Notes: generated by a model from the sequence alone, not told the origin. Shown: positions 19,448 through 30,612, counted from the first letter of the stretch. The stretch is 64,000 nt of DNA from Arthrobacter sp. Hiyo8 (GCA_001549895.1 AP014719.1:2170001-2234000), one strand, 5' to 3'. Program-made: numbers and translations.

Positions 19448-20308
19448 ATGTCAGCAGAACAATTGACCGTCGCCGTTATTGGAGCCGGTGGCAAGATGGG
19501 GATGCGCGTTTCCGCCAACCTCCAGAAGAGCAGCCACACGGTCACCTACAGCGAGAACTCCCCCGCCGGCCAGGACCGCGTCCGCGCCGAGGGCCGCGAG
19601 ATCACCGCAACGGACGACGCCGTCAAGGGCGCCGACGTCGTGATCCTCGCCGTGCCGGACACCGTCCTGGGCATCGTGTCCGAAGGCGTCGTCCCACAGA
19701 TGAAGCCCGGCTCGATCCTCCTCACCCTGGACCCGGCCGCCGCCTACGCCGGACTACTGGCCAAGCGCGACGACGTCGTGCAGGCCGTCGCCCACCCGTG
19801 CCACCCGTCCGTGTTCCTTGAGCGCACCACCAAGGAAGAATGGGCCGACACCTTCGGCGGCCAGGGCGCCCCGCAGAACGTCGTGGCCGCGATCGACGAG
19901 GACGCACCGGCGGCGACCCGCGACGCAGCCGAGGCGACCATCCGCACCATCTACGCCCCCGTCATCGACGTCCACTGGGTCACCGTGAAGCAGCTAGCCA
20001 TCCTGGAACCCACCCTCGTGGAGACCGTGGCCTGCATGATCGGCACCCTGCTCAACGAAGCCCTCCACGAAACCGTGCACACCGCCGGCGTCCCCGAAGA
20101 AGCAGCCAAGGCCATGCTGTTCGGTCACGTGCAGATTGCCCTGACCAACGCCCTGCGCGGCTCCAACCCGTTCTCCGAGGCCTGCGAAATCGCCATCCAG
20201 TACGGCAAGGACACCATCATCAAGGACGACTGGAAGAAGATCTTCGACGACTCCGAGCTCGACGGCGTCATCGCCAAGATGCTCAAGCTGGACGCCGTCA
20301 AGCGCTAG
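19448..20308 (+). CDS. apnO: D-apionate oxidoisomerase
   Basis: Intact, 286 residues. The N-terminal Rossmann motif is AVIGAGGKMGMRVSANL, followed by VVILAVPDTVLG and AHPCHPSVFLERTTKEEW. The helical C-terminal half has LVETVACMIGTLLNEALHE and FGHVQIALTNALRGSNPFSEACEIA, as in ApnO proteins related to 6-phosphogluconate-dehydrogenase folds. ApnO converts D-apionate to 3-oxo-isoapionate with NAD. The ATG lies 1 bp after the oiaC stop. It is the last gene of the lerK-derI-lerI-oiaC-apnO operon. Confidence 0.88.
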   Translation: MSAEQLTVAVIGAGGKMGMRVSANLQKSSHTVTYSENSPAGQDRVRAEGREITATDDAVKGADVVILAVPDTVLGIVSEGVVPQMKPGSILLTLDPAAAYAGLLAKRDDVVQAVAHPCHPSVFLERTTKEEWADTFGGQGAPQNVVAAIDEDAPAATRDAAEATIRTIYAPVIDVHWVTVKQLAILEPTLVETVACMIGTLLNEALHETVHTAGVPEEAAKAMLFGHVQIALTNALRGSNPFSEACEIAIQYGKDTIIKDDWKKIFDDSELDGVIAKMLKLDAVKR

Positions 20309-20324
20309 GCGATTCATCACCACC

Positions 20325-20373
20325 CGCGAGATGGCAGTTCACGGCAATTACTGACGCGAAGTGCCATCTCGCG
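20325..20373. repeat. Palindromic element after apnO
   Basis: Arms CGCGAGATGGCA (20325-20336) and TGCCATCTCGCG (20362-20373) are perfect inverted repeats; the 25-bp interior is itself partly symmetric. It begins 16 bp after the apnO stop and unlike the four other dispersed repeats has a different sequence. No T run follows. It may act as a terminator or a REP-like element. Confidence 0.75.
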
Positions 20374-20485
20374 GCGCATTCCAGGGGTTTACTGCCCGCC
20401 CCGCGCCAGCCATCATGAAATCAGGCGCAGGACTTCGCCGACCGCTACAGCACGGCCGCTCCTTGCGCAGCGGAGGCGCAGCGAC

Positions 20486-23400
20486 ATGTCACCCAGGATC
20501 GAGCCCGCGGACCACGCCCTGGGAGGCACTGCCCCGGGCGCCCCGGACCGATTCCTGACCGACTACTACGAACACGTGGCCGATGATGATGTCCGCAACT
20601 ACACCACGGACACGCTCCTCGAGCGTGCCCGGTACCACCGCTCATTGGCTGAACGGCGGGCTCCCGGGCAAGCTGTGATCGGCGTCCTGAACGAGGCCGA
20701 CGCGAGCCTCGTAGCGATTGTCACCGAGGACATGCCTTACCTCGTACCGTCGGTCACTGCGGAAATCGCCAGGGACAACGCCTCCATCGGGCTCCTGGTC
20801 CACCCCACTTTTACCGTCACCCGGGATCCAGCCACCCACCGCCTGACCGACGTCCGCCGCGGCCCCCTGCGGACCGGACTGCCGTCCGGCCTCGAGCCTT
20901 CCGTCCCGGTCACCCCTCTGGAGCACGACGACGGCCGGCCGCTCGCGGAGGCTTGGATCGCCGTCGAGATTTCCCGGCTTCCGGACGAAACGAGTGCCGA
21001 ACACCTCGTTGAACGGCTGCAGTGCGTCCTTGGCGATGTCCGGGCCGCGGCGGAAGACGCGGCTGCCATCCACCAGGAACTTGCCGACGAGATCGGGGGT
21101 TTGGCGGGTTTGTCCGGCGGCGGGGAGGTCCGGGAGTTGCTGCGCTGGCTGGACGACGGGAATTTCGTGTTCCTCGGCTACCGCGGCCGGAGGAGTCTCG
21201 GACTGCTCCGGAAGGTGGCGGGCGACGCGTCCGAGGCCGGGCCGCCCGAAGGTGGGCCGTCCGAAGGTGGGCCGAGCGCAAGCCCTCCTGACGCTCACCA
21301 AGTCGACGCTCCGCTCGACGGTGCTCCGGCGTGCCTACCTCGACGAAATCACCCTGGCCGGGGCTGACAAGATCGGCGAGCGCACCTGGGTCGGCCTTTT
21401 CGCTCCCAGCTCGGCGTCCCGTTCGGCACTCCAGATTCCCGTCATCCGGGACACTGTGGACGAGGTACTGCGGACGTTCGGCTACCCGCCGGCATCACAC
21501 CGCGGCAAGGAACTCCTGGCCGTGGTGGAGGCTTATCCGCGCGACGAGCTCTTCCACATCGACGCCGGGCAGTTGGCGGAGCACGCGCGGGACATCTTGC
21601 GCCTCCAAGAACGGCACAGCACCCGGTTGTTCCTTCGTCCGGACTCGCATAACCGCTTCATGACGGCATTGGTCTTCCTGCCGCGGCAGCGCTACAGCAC
21701 GGCCGTCCGGCTCAACATTGAACGCGAACTTCGCGAGGCCTTCGGTTCCGGGGCCATCGAGTTCGAGCTCCGCCTGGGCGAATCCGCCATGGCCCGGGTG
21801 TTCTTCCGGGTCCTGTTGCCACGCGAGGGGCGCCCGCCGTCGTCGACCCTGCGGTACTGGAGCAGCGGATTATCGCCGCGACGCGGTCCTGGGCGGAAGG
21901 CCTGGACGAAGCCTTGCGGGCAAGGTTCCCCGCAGACGAGGCCGCCCGGCTGTCCCGGCAATGGGCTGCCGCCTTTCCGGCCAGCTACAAGGCCGATTAC
22001 GAGGTGGAAGACGCCGTTCAGGACATCGTCCGGTTCGAGAGTTTCGCGCCCATGGACGGGACCTGCCCGACGGCGACACCGCGGACCCGCTGCTCACCGT
22101 CTACAGGCGCCAGGGAACCGCTGTCCTCGCCGAGGATGCGCGGATTCGGCTCTATTTGACCCGCCCGCAGAGCCTGAGCCAGATTCTGCCCCTCTTCCAC
22201 AACCTAGGCTTGCGCGTCCTGGACCAGCGGCCGTTCGACGTGCAGCGTGCCGACGGGCGGTCCTTCTTCCTTTACGACCTTGGCCTCGTGTATCCGCGCG
22301 GAGTTGATCCCGTGCGAACGGGCGAGCTCCTGGCCGCTTCGTTTTGTGCCGCGATGCGGGGAGATGCGGAATCCGACGCCTTCGATGCCCTGGTCATCCG
22401 GGAGGGGATCGACTGGCGGCGGACAGCCATCCTGCGCGCGTATGCGAAGTACCTCCGGCAGCTGGGGAGCACCAATTCGTACGGGTTCATCGCGGATACC
22501 CTTCGTGAGAATGTGCGGGCAACCCGCGCTCTGCTTTCGCTCTTCGAGGCGAAGTTCGATCCGGACCGGTTCGACCCCGATCTGTTCGATCCTGAGCTGC
22601 GGGCGCCGGCGCCCGCTGACAAGACGCCTGCTGAGCAGATGGCGGCTGGAAGCGACCTGTTCGAAACGGACCGCGGCAAGTACAGCTCGCGGACGCAAGC
22701 CACCAACGCCGCGCGCAAGGAACTGGCCGAAGCGATCGACGCCGTACCGGTCCTCGACGCCGACCGCCTGTTGCGTTCCCTGGCGAGCCTGGTGGAGGCC
22801 ACCCTGCGCACTAACTTTTACCTCAACAAACCGTATTTGAGTTTCAAGCTGAACCCCTCCTCCATCCCGGCTGCACCTGCACCCCGGCCACAATTCGAAA
22901 TCTGGGTCTACTCGCCACGCGTGGAAGGCGTCCACTTGCGGTTCGGCGCCATTGCCCGCGGCGGCTTGCGTTGGTCCGACCGCCGGGAGGACTTCCGCAC
23001 GGAGGTCCTGGGGCTCGTGAAAGCCCAGACCGTGAAGAACGCCGTCATTGTTCCCACCGGAGCCAAGGGTGGTTTCTACCCCAAACAACTCCCGGACCCC
23101 GCCGAAGACCGGGCGGACTGGCTGGCCGAGGGCCAGGAAAGCTACCGGATCTTCGTTCGTGGACTACTGGACATCACGGACAACCTGGTTGCCGAGCGCG
23201 TCGTCCCGCCGGCGCGCGTGGTGAGGCACGACGGCGACGACTACTACCTTGTGGTCGCCGCGGACAAGGGCACAGCCACGTTCTCCGACATCGCCAACGA
23301 CCTCGCCTCAGAGTACGGATTCTGGCTGGGCGATGCGTTCGCGTCCGGCGGTTCCGTGGGTTATGACCACAAGCAGATGGGCATCACGGCCCGCGGCGCC

Positions 23401-25373
23401 TGGGAGTCCGTGCGGCACCATTTCAGCGAGCTGCTCATCGACTCCCGGGCCGAGGATTTCACCGTGGTGGGCATCGGCGACATGAGCGGCGATGTGTTCG
23501 GCAACGGCATGCTGCTCTCGAACCACATCAAGCTTGTGGCGGCCTTCGATCACCGGCATATCTTCCTGGATCCCACCCCGGACCCGGCCATTTCCTTCGC
23601 CGAGCGGAAACGGCTCATCAAGCTCCCCCGCTCATCCTGGGCCGACTACAACCCCGCGAAGCTCAGTCCCGGTGGAGGAGTGTTCTCCCGGGCCGACAAA
23701 TCAATCGGCATCACCGAGCCTGTCCGCCTCGCCTTGGGATTGGCGGAGGGCACGACGGCGATGAGCCCGCCTGAGCTGCTCAGGCCGTCCTCACGGCCCC
23801 CGTCGACCTGCTCTACAACGGTGGGATCGGCACCTACGTCAAGGCTTCCGCCGAGACGCATGCCGATGTCGGAGACAAGTCAAACGATGCCATCCGGGTG
23901 GACGCCGCCCAACTGCGTACCCGGATCATCGCCGAGGGCGGCAATCTCGGCATCACCCAACGCGGCAGGATCGAGGCTGCGCTGGCCGGAATCCGCGTAA
24001 ACACCGATGCCATCGACAACTCCGCCGGCGTGGACTGCTCGGACCACGAGGTAAACATCAAGATCTTCCTGGACCGGATGATCGCCGCAGGCAAGATGTC
24101 CCCCAACGAAAGGACGAAATTCCTGCACTAACTCCAGGACGAAGTGGGGAGGCTCGTGCTGAAAACCAACGTTGACCAAAACGTCCTCCTCCTCAATGAC
24201 AGGCAACTGGTCCTCGAGTGGAGCCCGAGCTTCGAACGGACCATGGACTGGCTCGAGTCAGCCACGGACCTGGACCGGGAGCTCGAATGCCTGCCGACAA
24301 CCAAGGAAATCCAGGCGCGAGTAAGGACCGGAGTTGGACTGACCTCACCTGAACTCGCAGTGCTGGCGGCCTATGCGAAGATCGAGCTCGCGCGGGAACT
24401 GACGGAGGGCGGGCTCGCGGACGATCCATGGTTTTCGAAAACGCTGCGCGACTATTTTCCCCGTCAGCTCTCGGAAGAATTCGGCGAGGACCTCTCCACG
24501 CATCCCCTGCGCCGCCAAATCGTTGCCACTGTGGTGGCCAACGACATGATCAACCTCGGCGGCATAGCCTTCGCGTTCCGCGCCATGGAGGAGACCACGG
24601 TTTCGGCGGCCGCGGTGGCGCGCGGATTCGTGGTCATGCGCCGAATCTGGGACTTCGATTCGGTCACTGAAGCCATCGCCCAAGTACCGGCAAGCGTCCC
24701 CAGCGAACATGGATGCGCCGTGGCCCTGGACATGCGCCGGCTCCTCGACCGGTCCACCCGTTGGTACGTCACCCACGATTTCCGCGACAAGCCCATTGCG
24801 GACGCCTTTGCGCGGCTAGAGCGGCCCATGTCGCTGATGCGGGCAAATTTCACGCGCTTCCTGCACGGGATAAACCTCCAACACTCGTTGACGCGCCTTG
24901 CCCATTCGGATTCAGTGGGCTTGCCACACGAACTGGGCCTTCGAGCCTCGGAACTCCTGGTCAGCTACGGCCTTTTGGACATTTCCGCGATCGCCGAGGA
25001 ATTGCAAGAGCCCGTTGAGGACGTCGCCGAGGTGTACTTCGCCGTGTTCGAACGGATTTCGGCCATTCCCCTGTTGGAACACATCACGCTGTTGCCGCGG
25101 GACACCCACTGGGAAGCCTTGGCGCGCGCAGCCCTTCGCGACGACATGTATCTGGTCCTTGCCGACATGACCAAGGCCGTGGTCCGGCACACTCCCCGCT
25201 CCCCCGAGGCAAGCGCCGACCCCATAGGAAGGATCCAGGATTGGGAACGCGGAAACATCGAACAACTCGCCCGCATCCAGGACACCATCAAGGAAGCGAT
25301 CAAGCCCGGCCCGGTGGATATAGCCGCACTCTCCGTGGCCGTGAAGCTCTTGCGAGCGATGGTACGCCGGTGA
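20486..25373 (+). CDS. Long-type NAD-dependent glutamate dehydrogenase (about 1630 residues)
   Basis: Opens [34 protein letters not shown] is the usual actinobacterial start of the 180-kDa type. The catalytic part has [59 protein letters not shown] and [15 protein letters not shown]. It deaminates glutamate to 2-oxoglutarate with NAD. Single-base breaks lie near 21265, 21845, 22065 and 23785. A separate defect is an in-frame TAA at 24129-24131 after ERTKFLH, where a sense codon is expected before [11 protein letters not shown]; the same frame continues to the stop at 25373. A short tandem stretch near 21240-21275 encodes [12 protein letters not shown], probably a surface loop. Confidence 0.9.
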
Positions 25374-25471
25374 TCCAGATCCCAGAATGACAGACATCCG
25401 ACGACTCTTTGCTATCTTTTATGCAGGAATTGCCGCTCCCCAACGCGGCATCCTGCAGAAGGAGGCCCCCA

Positions 25472-25693
25472 ATGAGCACTGCCACGATAGAAAACAACGA
25501 GATCCATTTGTCCTTTGCGTCCGTCGACGAAGTCCATGCCGGACTCGACGAAGCCGTCAGCACGCTCATCGAAGCCGCTGCCGAAGACGGCCGCTGCGGG
25601 ATCCTGGTGACCCGCCGGGAGCCCGGAAGCTACACGGTCGCCTTGGACGAGTCCGTCCCGTTCGGCCAGACCCGTGAGGTCCTCGCCGCCTAA
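25472..25693 (+). CDS. Small hypothetical protein
   Basis: 73 residues, MSTATIENNEIHLSFASVDE... ending FGQTREVLAA. The Shine-Dalgarno GAAGGAGG is strong and well spaced. The protein is acidic and soluble, with a central ILVTRREPGSYTVALDE strand-like stretch. I do not recognise a family. It follows gdh by about 100 bp and is followed by a bidirectional hairpin, so it may be a separate short transcript. Confidence 0.75.
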   Translation: MSTATIENNEIHLSFASVDEVHAGLDEAVSTLIEAAAEDGRCGILVTRREPGSYTVALDESVPFGQTREVLAA

Positions 25694-25727
25694 GGACAGG
25701 CCCTGAAATAGGTACAGACAAGAAAAA

Positions 25728-25790
25728 CCGGAGCTTGTTTTCCAGACCACGCCAAGACGGCGCGGAATGGGAAACAAGCCCCGGTCCTTT
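25728..25790. terminator. Hairpin between convergent genes
   Basis: Arms CCGGAGCTTGTTT (25728-25740) and AAACAAGCCCCGG (25772-25784) pair with one mismatch, followed by TCCTTT. The hairpin lies between the stop of the 25472 gene and the stop of the convergent 25812 gene. It could serve both strands. Confidence 0.7.
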
Positions 25791-25811
25791 AACCCGGTTT
25801 TTGCGGAGTCC

Positions 25812-26060
25812 CTACACCCGGCGCAACTCCACGCCGTCGGACTTCATGAAAAGCTGTTTGGCGGCTTCATCGGCGCCAGGTCCTGCGGGTTCAAGCCACA
25901 CAACGTTGCCGCTGCCCGAGACTTCCTGCACCTCCCCCGCCGCGACCACATGTGCGTGCCTTACGACTTCGATCCGCTCCCCCACCTTCAACGTTCCCCA
26001 GTTGGAAACGACGGCGGACTGTGCGATTCGCCTGGACAGGACTGTCCCGCGTGCCTTCAT
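25812..26060 (-). CDS. Small conserved-looking hypothetical protein
   Basis: 82 residues, MKARGTVLSRRIAQSAVVSN then WGTLKVGERIEVVRHAHVV, ending KSDGVELRRV. AGAAG lies 6 bp before the ATG. The pattern of short beta strands (GERIEVVRHAHVVAAGEVQEV, GNVVWLEP) suggests a small barrel or SH3-like fold. It is convergent with the preceding small gene. No function is assigned. Confidence 0.7.
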   Translation of the reverse strand: MKARGTVLSRRIAQSAVVSNWGTLKVGERIEVVRHAHVVAAGEVQEVSGSGNVVWLEPAGPGADEAAKQLFMKSDGVELRRV

Positions 26061-26177
26061 TGAACTTCTACCCCTTTGTGGATGTTCGTTGTTTTCAGTT
26101 GTAAACGGATATTCCCCGGCAGGCCCACGACATCGTCGGCGTGGACATGCCGTACCCCATAAGTTCTACTACACAGA

Positions 26178-26221
26178 AAGCGCCCGGGGCACGTATTGCC
26201 AAACATTTCCGGGGCGCTTCC
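26178..26221. terminator. Hairpin downstream of hutH
   Basis: Arms AAAGCGCCCGGGG and CCGGGGCGCTT form a GC stem with a short bulge, 33 bp past the hutH stop on the minus strand and followed there by TTTC. It probably ends the hut transcript. Confidence 0.65.
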
Positions 26222-26253
26222 TATTGTTCACTCGAACAGTATTTTGTTCGGCG

Positions 26254-27843
26254 TCAGGCGAGAATTCCGACGGCGGATTCGGCGGCCGTCCGCACCTCGC
26301 CAGCGCCTACAAGACGGTCTGCCGCTTCCAGTTCAGGTGAGAGGAAACGGTCAGTTCCGGGACCGTCGACGACGCCGCGCAGCACCTCGATCACGGCGGT
26401 GCCGGCAGGCCCGGAGTGAGTTCTCCACCGGACAGTTTGGTGCGGATGTCGAGGGCGCGGGCGCTCGTCACGAGTTCCACGGCCAGGACGCGACGCAGGT
26501 TCTCGATGGCCTTCCGGAGCTTACGGGCAGCGTGCCAACCCATGGAGACGTGGTCTTCCTGCATGGCGGAGCTCGGGATGGAGTCCACCGATGCCGGGAC
26601 GGCCAGCCGCTTGTTGTCCGAGACGAGCCCGGCCTGGGTGTACTGGGCAATCATGAGGCCCGAGTCCACTCCGGGATCGTCTGCGAGGAAGGCCGGGAGT
26701 CCGTGCGAACGGGCCGGGTCCAGCATGCGGTCCGTGCGGCGCTCGGCGATGGAGGACAGGTCCGCCACGGCGATCGCCAGGAAGTCCAGGACGTAGGCCA
26801 CCGGGCGCCGTGGAAGTTTCCGTTGGAGGACACGCGGCCGTCCGGGAGCACCACGGGGTTGTCGATGGCTGCAGCCAACTCACGGGAAGCCACGAGTTCG
26901 GCATGCGTCACGGTGTCGCGGACCGCGCCGGCCACCTGGGGTGCGCAGCGGAGCGAGTACGCGTCCTGGACTTTGGTGTCGTTGACGCGGTGCGAAGCGA
27001 CGATCGGCGAGTTGGAAAGCACCCGAAGCATGTTGTCCGCGCTTGCGGCCTGGCCCGGGTGGGCCGCAGGGCCGCGTGCAACTCAGGCAGGAACACCTGG
27101 TCGGTGCCGAGCAGCGCCTCGACGCTGAGCGCCGCGGTGATGTCCGCCGTCGTAAGCAGCAGGTGCAGGTCGGCGATGGCCATCAGGAGCATGCCGAGCA
27201 TGCCCTCGGTGCCGTTGACGAGCGCGAGGCCTTCCTTTTCCGCGAGGACCACCGGCTCGATGCCGTGCGCGGCGAGGAGTTCGGCAACCGGCTTCTTTCC
27301 GGCGGCGCCGTACAGCTCGCCGTCGGGGCCGGTGGCTTCGCCTTCGCCCATCAGGACCAGGGCGCAGTGGGACAGCGGCGCGAGATCGCCCGAGCAACCC
27401 AGGGAGCCGAATTCACGGACTACCGGGGTGATGCCGGCGTTGAGGACGTCCACCATGGTCTGCAGGACCACGGGACGAACGCCCGTGCGGCCCGAGGCCA
27501 GGGTCTTGGCGCGCAGGAACATGATGCCGCGGACCACTTCGCGCTCCACGGCCGGGCCCATGCCTGCGGCGTGGCTGCGGATGAGCGACTTCTGCAACTG
27601 GGTGCGGAGTTCATTGGGGATGTGGCGGTTGGCCAGGGCGCCGAAGCCCGTCGAAACGCCGTACGCCGGAACTTCGCTGTGCGCGAGGCCGTCGATGTGG
27701 GCGCGGACCTTGGCAACAGTGTCCAGGGCTTCCTGGGAGATGGTCACCTTGGCGTCGTAGCGCGCGACGGCGACGACGTCCTCCGGCGTGACTCCGCTGG
27801 AGCCGAGGGTAACGGTCAGCGGTTCGTGGGTAATGGTTGTCAT
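26254..27843 (-). CDS. hutH: Histidine ammonia-lyase
   Basis: Deaminates L-histidine to urocanate. Residues include [16 protein letters not shown], the MIO-forming segment [14 protein letters not shown] (Cys150-Ser151-Gly152) and [12 protein letters not shown]. After repair come SSNGNFHG and [20 protein letters not shown]. Breaks near 27055, 26810 and 26415 look like lost C/G bases; repaired length is about 530. The ATG at 27843 lies 10 bp after hutU. Most characterised lyases have Ala in place of Cys150. Confidence 0.93.
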
Positions 27844-27853
27844 CGGGGTGTTC

Positions 27854-29588
27854 CTACTTGCTTTCTTCCATGGGGATGCGGACGCCGCGTTCGTGGGCGA
27901 CTTCGATGGCTCGGTCGTAGCCGGCGTCGGCGTGGCGGATGACGCCCATGCCGGGGTCGTTGGTGAGGAGGCGTTCGAGTTTCTGGGCGGCGAGCTCGGT
28001 GCCGTCGGCGACGGAGACCTGGCCGGTGTGGATGGAGCGGCCGATGCCCACGCCGCCGCCGTGGTGGATGGAGACCCAGGTCGCCCCGAGGACGCGGCGG
28101 TCAGGGCGTTGAGCAGGGCCAGTCGGCGATCGCGTCGGAGCCGTCCTTCATGGACTCCGTCTCCCGGTACGGGGAGGCCACGGAGCCGGAGTCCAGGTGG
28201 TCCCGGCCGATCACGATCGGGGCCTTGACCTTGCCCTCGGCGACGAGCTGGTTGAACAGCAGCCCGGCCTTGGCGCGTTCGCCGTAGCCCAGCCAGCAGA
28301 TCCGGGCCGGGAGGCCTTCGAACTCGACGCGTTCGGCGGCGGCGTCGAGCCATTTGTGCAGGTGGGTGTTCTCCGGGAACAGTTCCTTGATCGCCTTGTC
28401 GGTGACGGCGATGTCTTCGGGGTCCCCGGAGAGCGCGACCCAGCGGAACGGGCCCAGTCCTTCGCAGAACAGGGCCGGATGTAGGCCGGGACGAAGCCGG
28501 GGAACTCGAACGCCCGGCCGTAGCCGCCCTTGCGGGCCTCGTCGCGGATCGAGTTGCCGTAATCGAAGACCTCGGCCCCGGCGTCCTGGAACTCGACCAT
28601 GGCCTGGACGTGGCGGGCCATGGAGGCCTGGGCTTTCTTGGTGAACCCTTCCGGTCCGCTTCGGCCTCGGTGTGCCACTCGTCCACGGTGATGCCTTCGG
28701 GCAGGTAGGAGAGCGGGTCGTGCGCGGAGGTCTGGTCCGTCACGACGTCGATGGTCAGTTCCCCGGCCCGGTGGCGGGCCAGGAGTTCGGGGAAGACTTC
28801 GGCGGCGTTGCCCACGTAGCCGACGGACCAGCCGCGGCGCTCGGCCTTGGCTGCCTGGACTTTGGCGATCGCGGTGTCCAGGTCGGTTTCGACCTCGTCC
28901 AGGTAGCGCTTGCCGACCCGGCGGCGCAGCCGGGACTCGTCGACGTCCACGATCAGGCAGGCCCCGTCGTTCAGGGTCACCGCGAGCGGCTGGGCCCCGC
29001 CCATGCCCCGCACCCGCCGGTCAGCGTCAGCGTCCCCGCCAACGGCCCTCGGTGGAACCCTCCGGGCCGGGCCAGGTGGCGGGCAGTGTCATGCCTTGCG
29101 GCCCTGAGTTTGTTCCCGACGGCGGCGAAGGTTTCGTAGGTGCCCTGCAGGATGCCCTGGGTGCCGATGTAGATCCAGGACCCGGCGGTCATCTGCCCGT
29201 ACATCATCAGGCCCTCTGCCTCCAGGCGGCGGAACTCGGGCCAGGTCGCCCAGTCCCCCACGAGGTTCGAGTTGGCCAGCAGCACCCGCGGCGCCCACTC
29301 ATGGGTGCGGAACACGCCCACGGGCTTGCCGGACTGCACCAGCAGCGTCTCGTCCTTCTCCATGGTCTCCAGGGTCCGGGTGATCGCGTCGAACGCGGCC
29401 CAGGACCGGGCAGCCCGGCCCGTGCCGCCATAGACGACCAGGTCATCCGGACGCTCGGCGACCTCCGGGTCCAGGTTGTTCATCAACATGCGCAACGGCG
29501 CTTCGGTCTGCCAGCTCTTCGCGGTCAGCTCCGTGCCGCGCGCGGCCTTGACCGGACGGGCTCCGGTAGTGAAATCAGCGGGTGCCAT
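27854..29588 (-). CDS. hutU: Urocanate hydratase
   Basis: Second enzyme of histidine breakdown. Opens [20 protein letters not shown] then [21 protein letters not shown] and [12 protein letters not shown]. Later parts include [17 protein letters not shown], the NAD-site region [18 protein letters not shown] and [14 protein letters not shown]. The Shine-Dalgarno GAAGGAG precedes the ATG at 29588. About six single-base breaks (29045, 29005, 28650, 28465, 28115, 28085) are each repaired by one G or C. About 580 residues when repaired. The hutR-type operator lies 99 bp upstream. Confidence 0.92.
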
Positions 29589-29686
29589 GATGACTCCTTC
29601 GTCTCTGGAGGTTGCTAGGTGGAAGTTCCTTCTGTATCCAGTAGAGCCCCTCCGCAAGGGTCTTGGAATGGCTTTATGGAGGGTGC

Positions 29687-29703
29687 TGTCCGGAATACCA
29701 GAC
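29687..29703. promoter_or_regulatory. IclR-type (HutR-like) operator upstream of hutU
   Basis: TGTCCGGAATACCAGAC matches the site at 30745 (TGTCTGGAATACCAGACA) in all but one base. The position fits control of the hutUH transcript. The motif resembles the palindrome described for the IclR-type HutR of Corynebacterium resistens, as I recall it. It abuts dispersed repeat copy 3. Confidence 0.75.
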
Positions 29704-29768
29704 TCAACTAACTGGCAGTAGATGTCGTTCTGAGGGCCCAAAACGACAACAACTGCGAGTCAGTTGGG
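29704..29768. repeat. Dispersed near-palindromic repeat, copy 3
   Basis: Runs from TCAACTAACTGGCAG to AACTGCGAGTCAGTTGGG, with inner arms TGTCGTT and AACGACA. It starts about 45 bp past the IclR-regulator stop and touches the operator in front of hutU. Confidence 0.82.
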
Positions 29769-29811
29769 ATAGGGGTCGGGTTGGTGAGCAGGGCGGGGTT
29801 GGGTGCGGCGG

Positions 29812-30612
29812 CTAGGACGGGCGGCCGTGGATGCGGATCGAGAGTTCGTCCGCTGTCTTCTGGATGCGGGCGGCCAGTGCGGGCCACTCCTCCACCGGCA
29901 CCCGGTCCTCGAGGAATGTCACGGCGACTGCCGCCGTCGGCCATCCCAGATGGTCGGTGACGGCGGCGGCCACAGAACCGAAGCCGGGCGTGACTTCGCC
30001 GTGTTCGGTGGCGTAGCCGCGCTGCCGGACCTGGTCCAAATGCGAGGACAGGGCCGAGTACTTCATGATGGGCGATTCCATTTCATGCCGGGCCGTAAAG
30101 GCTGCAGCATTCGGGTACAGGGCCCTGACCTGCGATTTTGGCAGGGCGGCCAGGATCGCGCGGCCACTGGCCGTGAGGTGGCTGGGAAGCCGGACCCCGA
30201 CGTCGGTCACGAGGGACGGGCGGTTCTTGGCCCGCTCCTCCACGATGTAGAGCACATCGCGGCCGTGCAGGACGGCCAAGTGTGCGCTCTCGCCGATCGC
30301 ATCCACGAGGGCGGCGAGCATGGGCGGCCGAGCCGCGACAAAGGCTCTTGCCGCGAGTATGCCGAACTGAGTTCAAAGGCGCTGATCCCCAGCCCGTAGC
30401 GCTGCTCCTCATGAAGGTGCAGGACAAAGCCGTTGGCCTCCATGACGCCAAGCAGGTGATAGACACTGGAACGGGGCAAGCCAGCGCCGTGGCGATATTG
30501 GACGCTGCCATCGGCCACGCCGGGACGCGAGCAACTTCAGGATGCGCAGGGTGTTCTCGGCGGCCGGGACTTTGGAAGCGGCCCGGCCTTGGGTGGACGG
30601 CTGTGTGGTCAT
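29812..30612 (-). CDS. IclR-family regulator of histidine utilisation (HutR-like)
   Basis: The N-terminal part AENTLRILKLLASR, then LPRSSVYHLLGVMEANGFVL, is the winged helix. The effector domain has DVLYIVEERAKNRPSLVTDVG, RLPSHLTASGRAILAALP and RQRGYATEHGEVTPGFGSVAA, typical of IclR. Breaks near 30520 and 30325 split it into three frames; repaired length is about 267. It lies between hutU and a divergent permease, with matching palindromes on both sides. The likely inducer is histidine or urocanate; whether it represses or activates cannot be seen. Confidence 0.87.
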
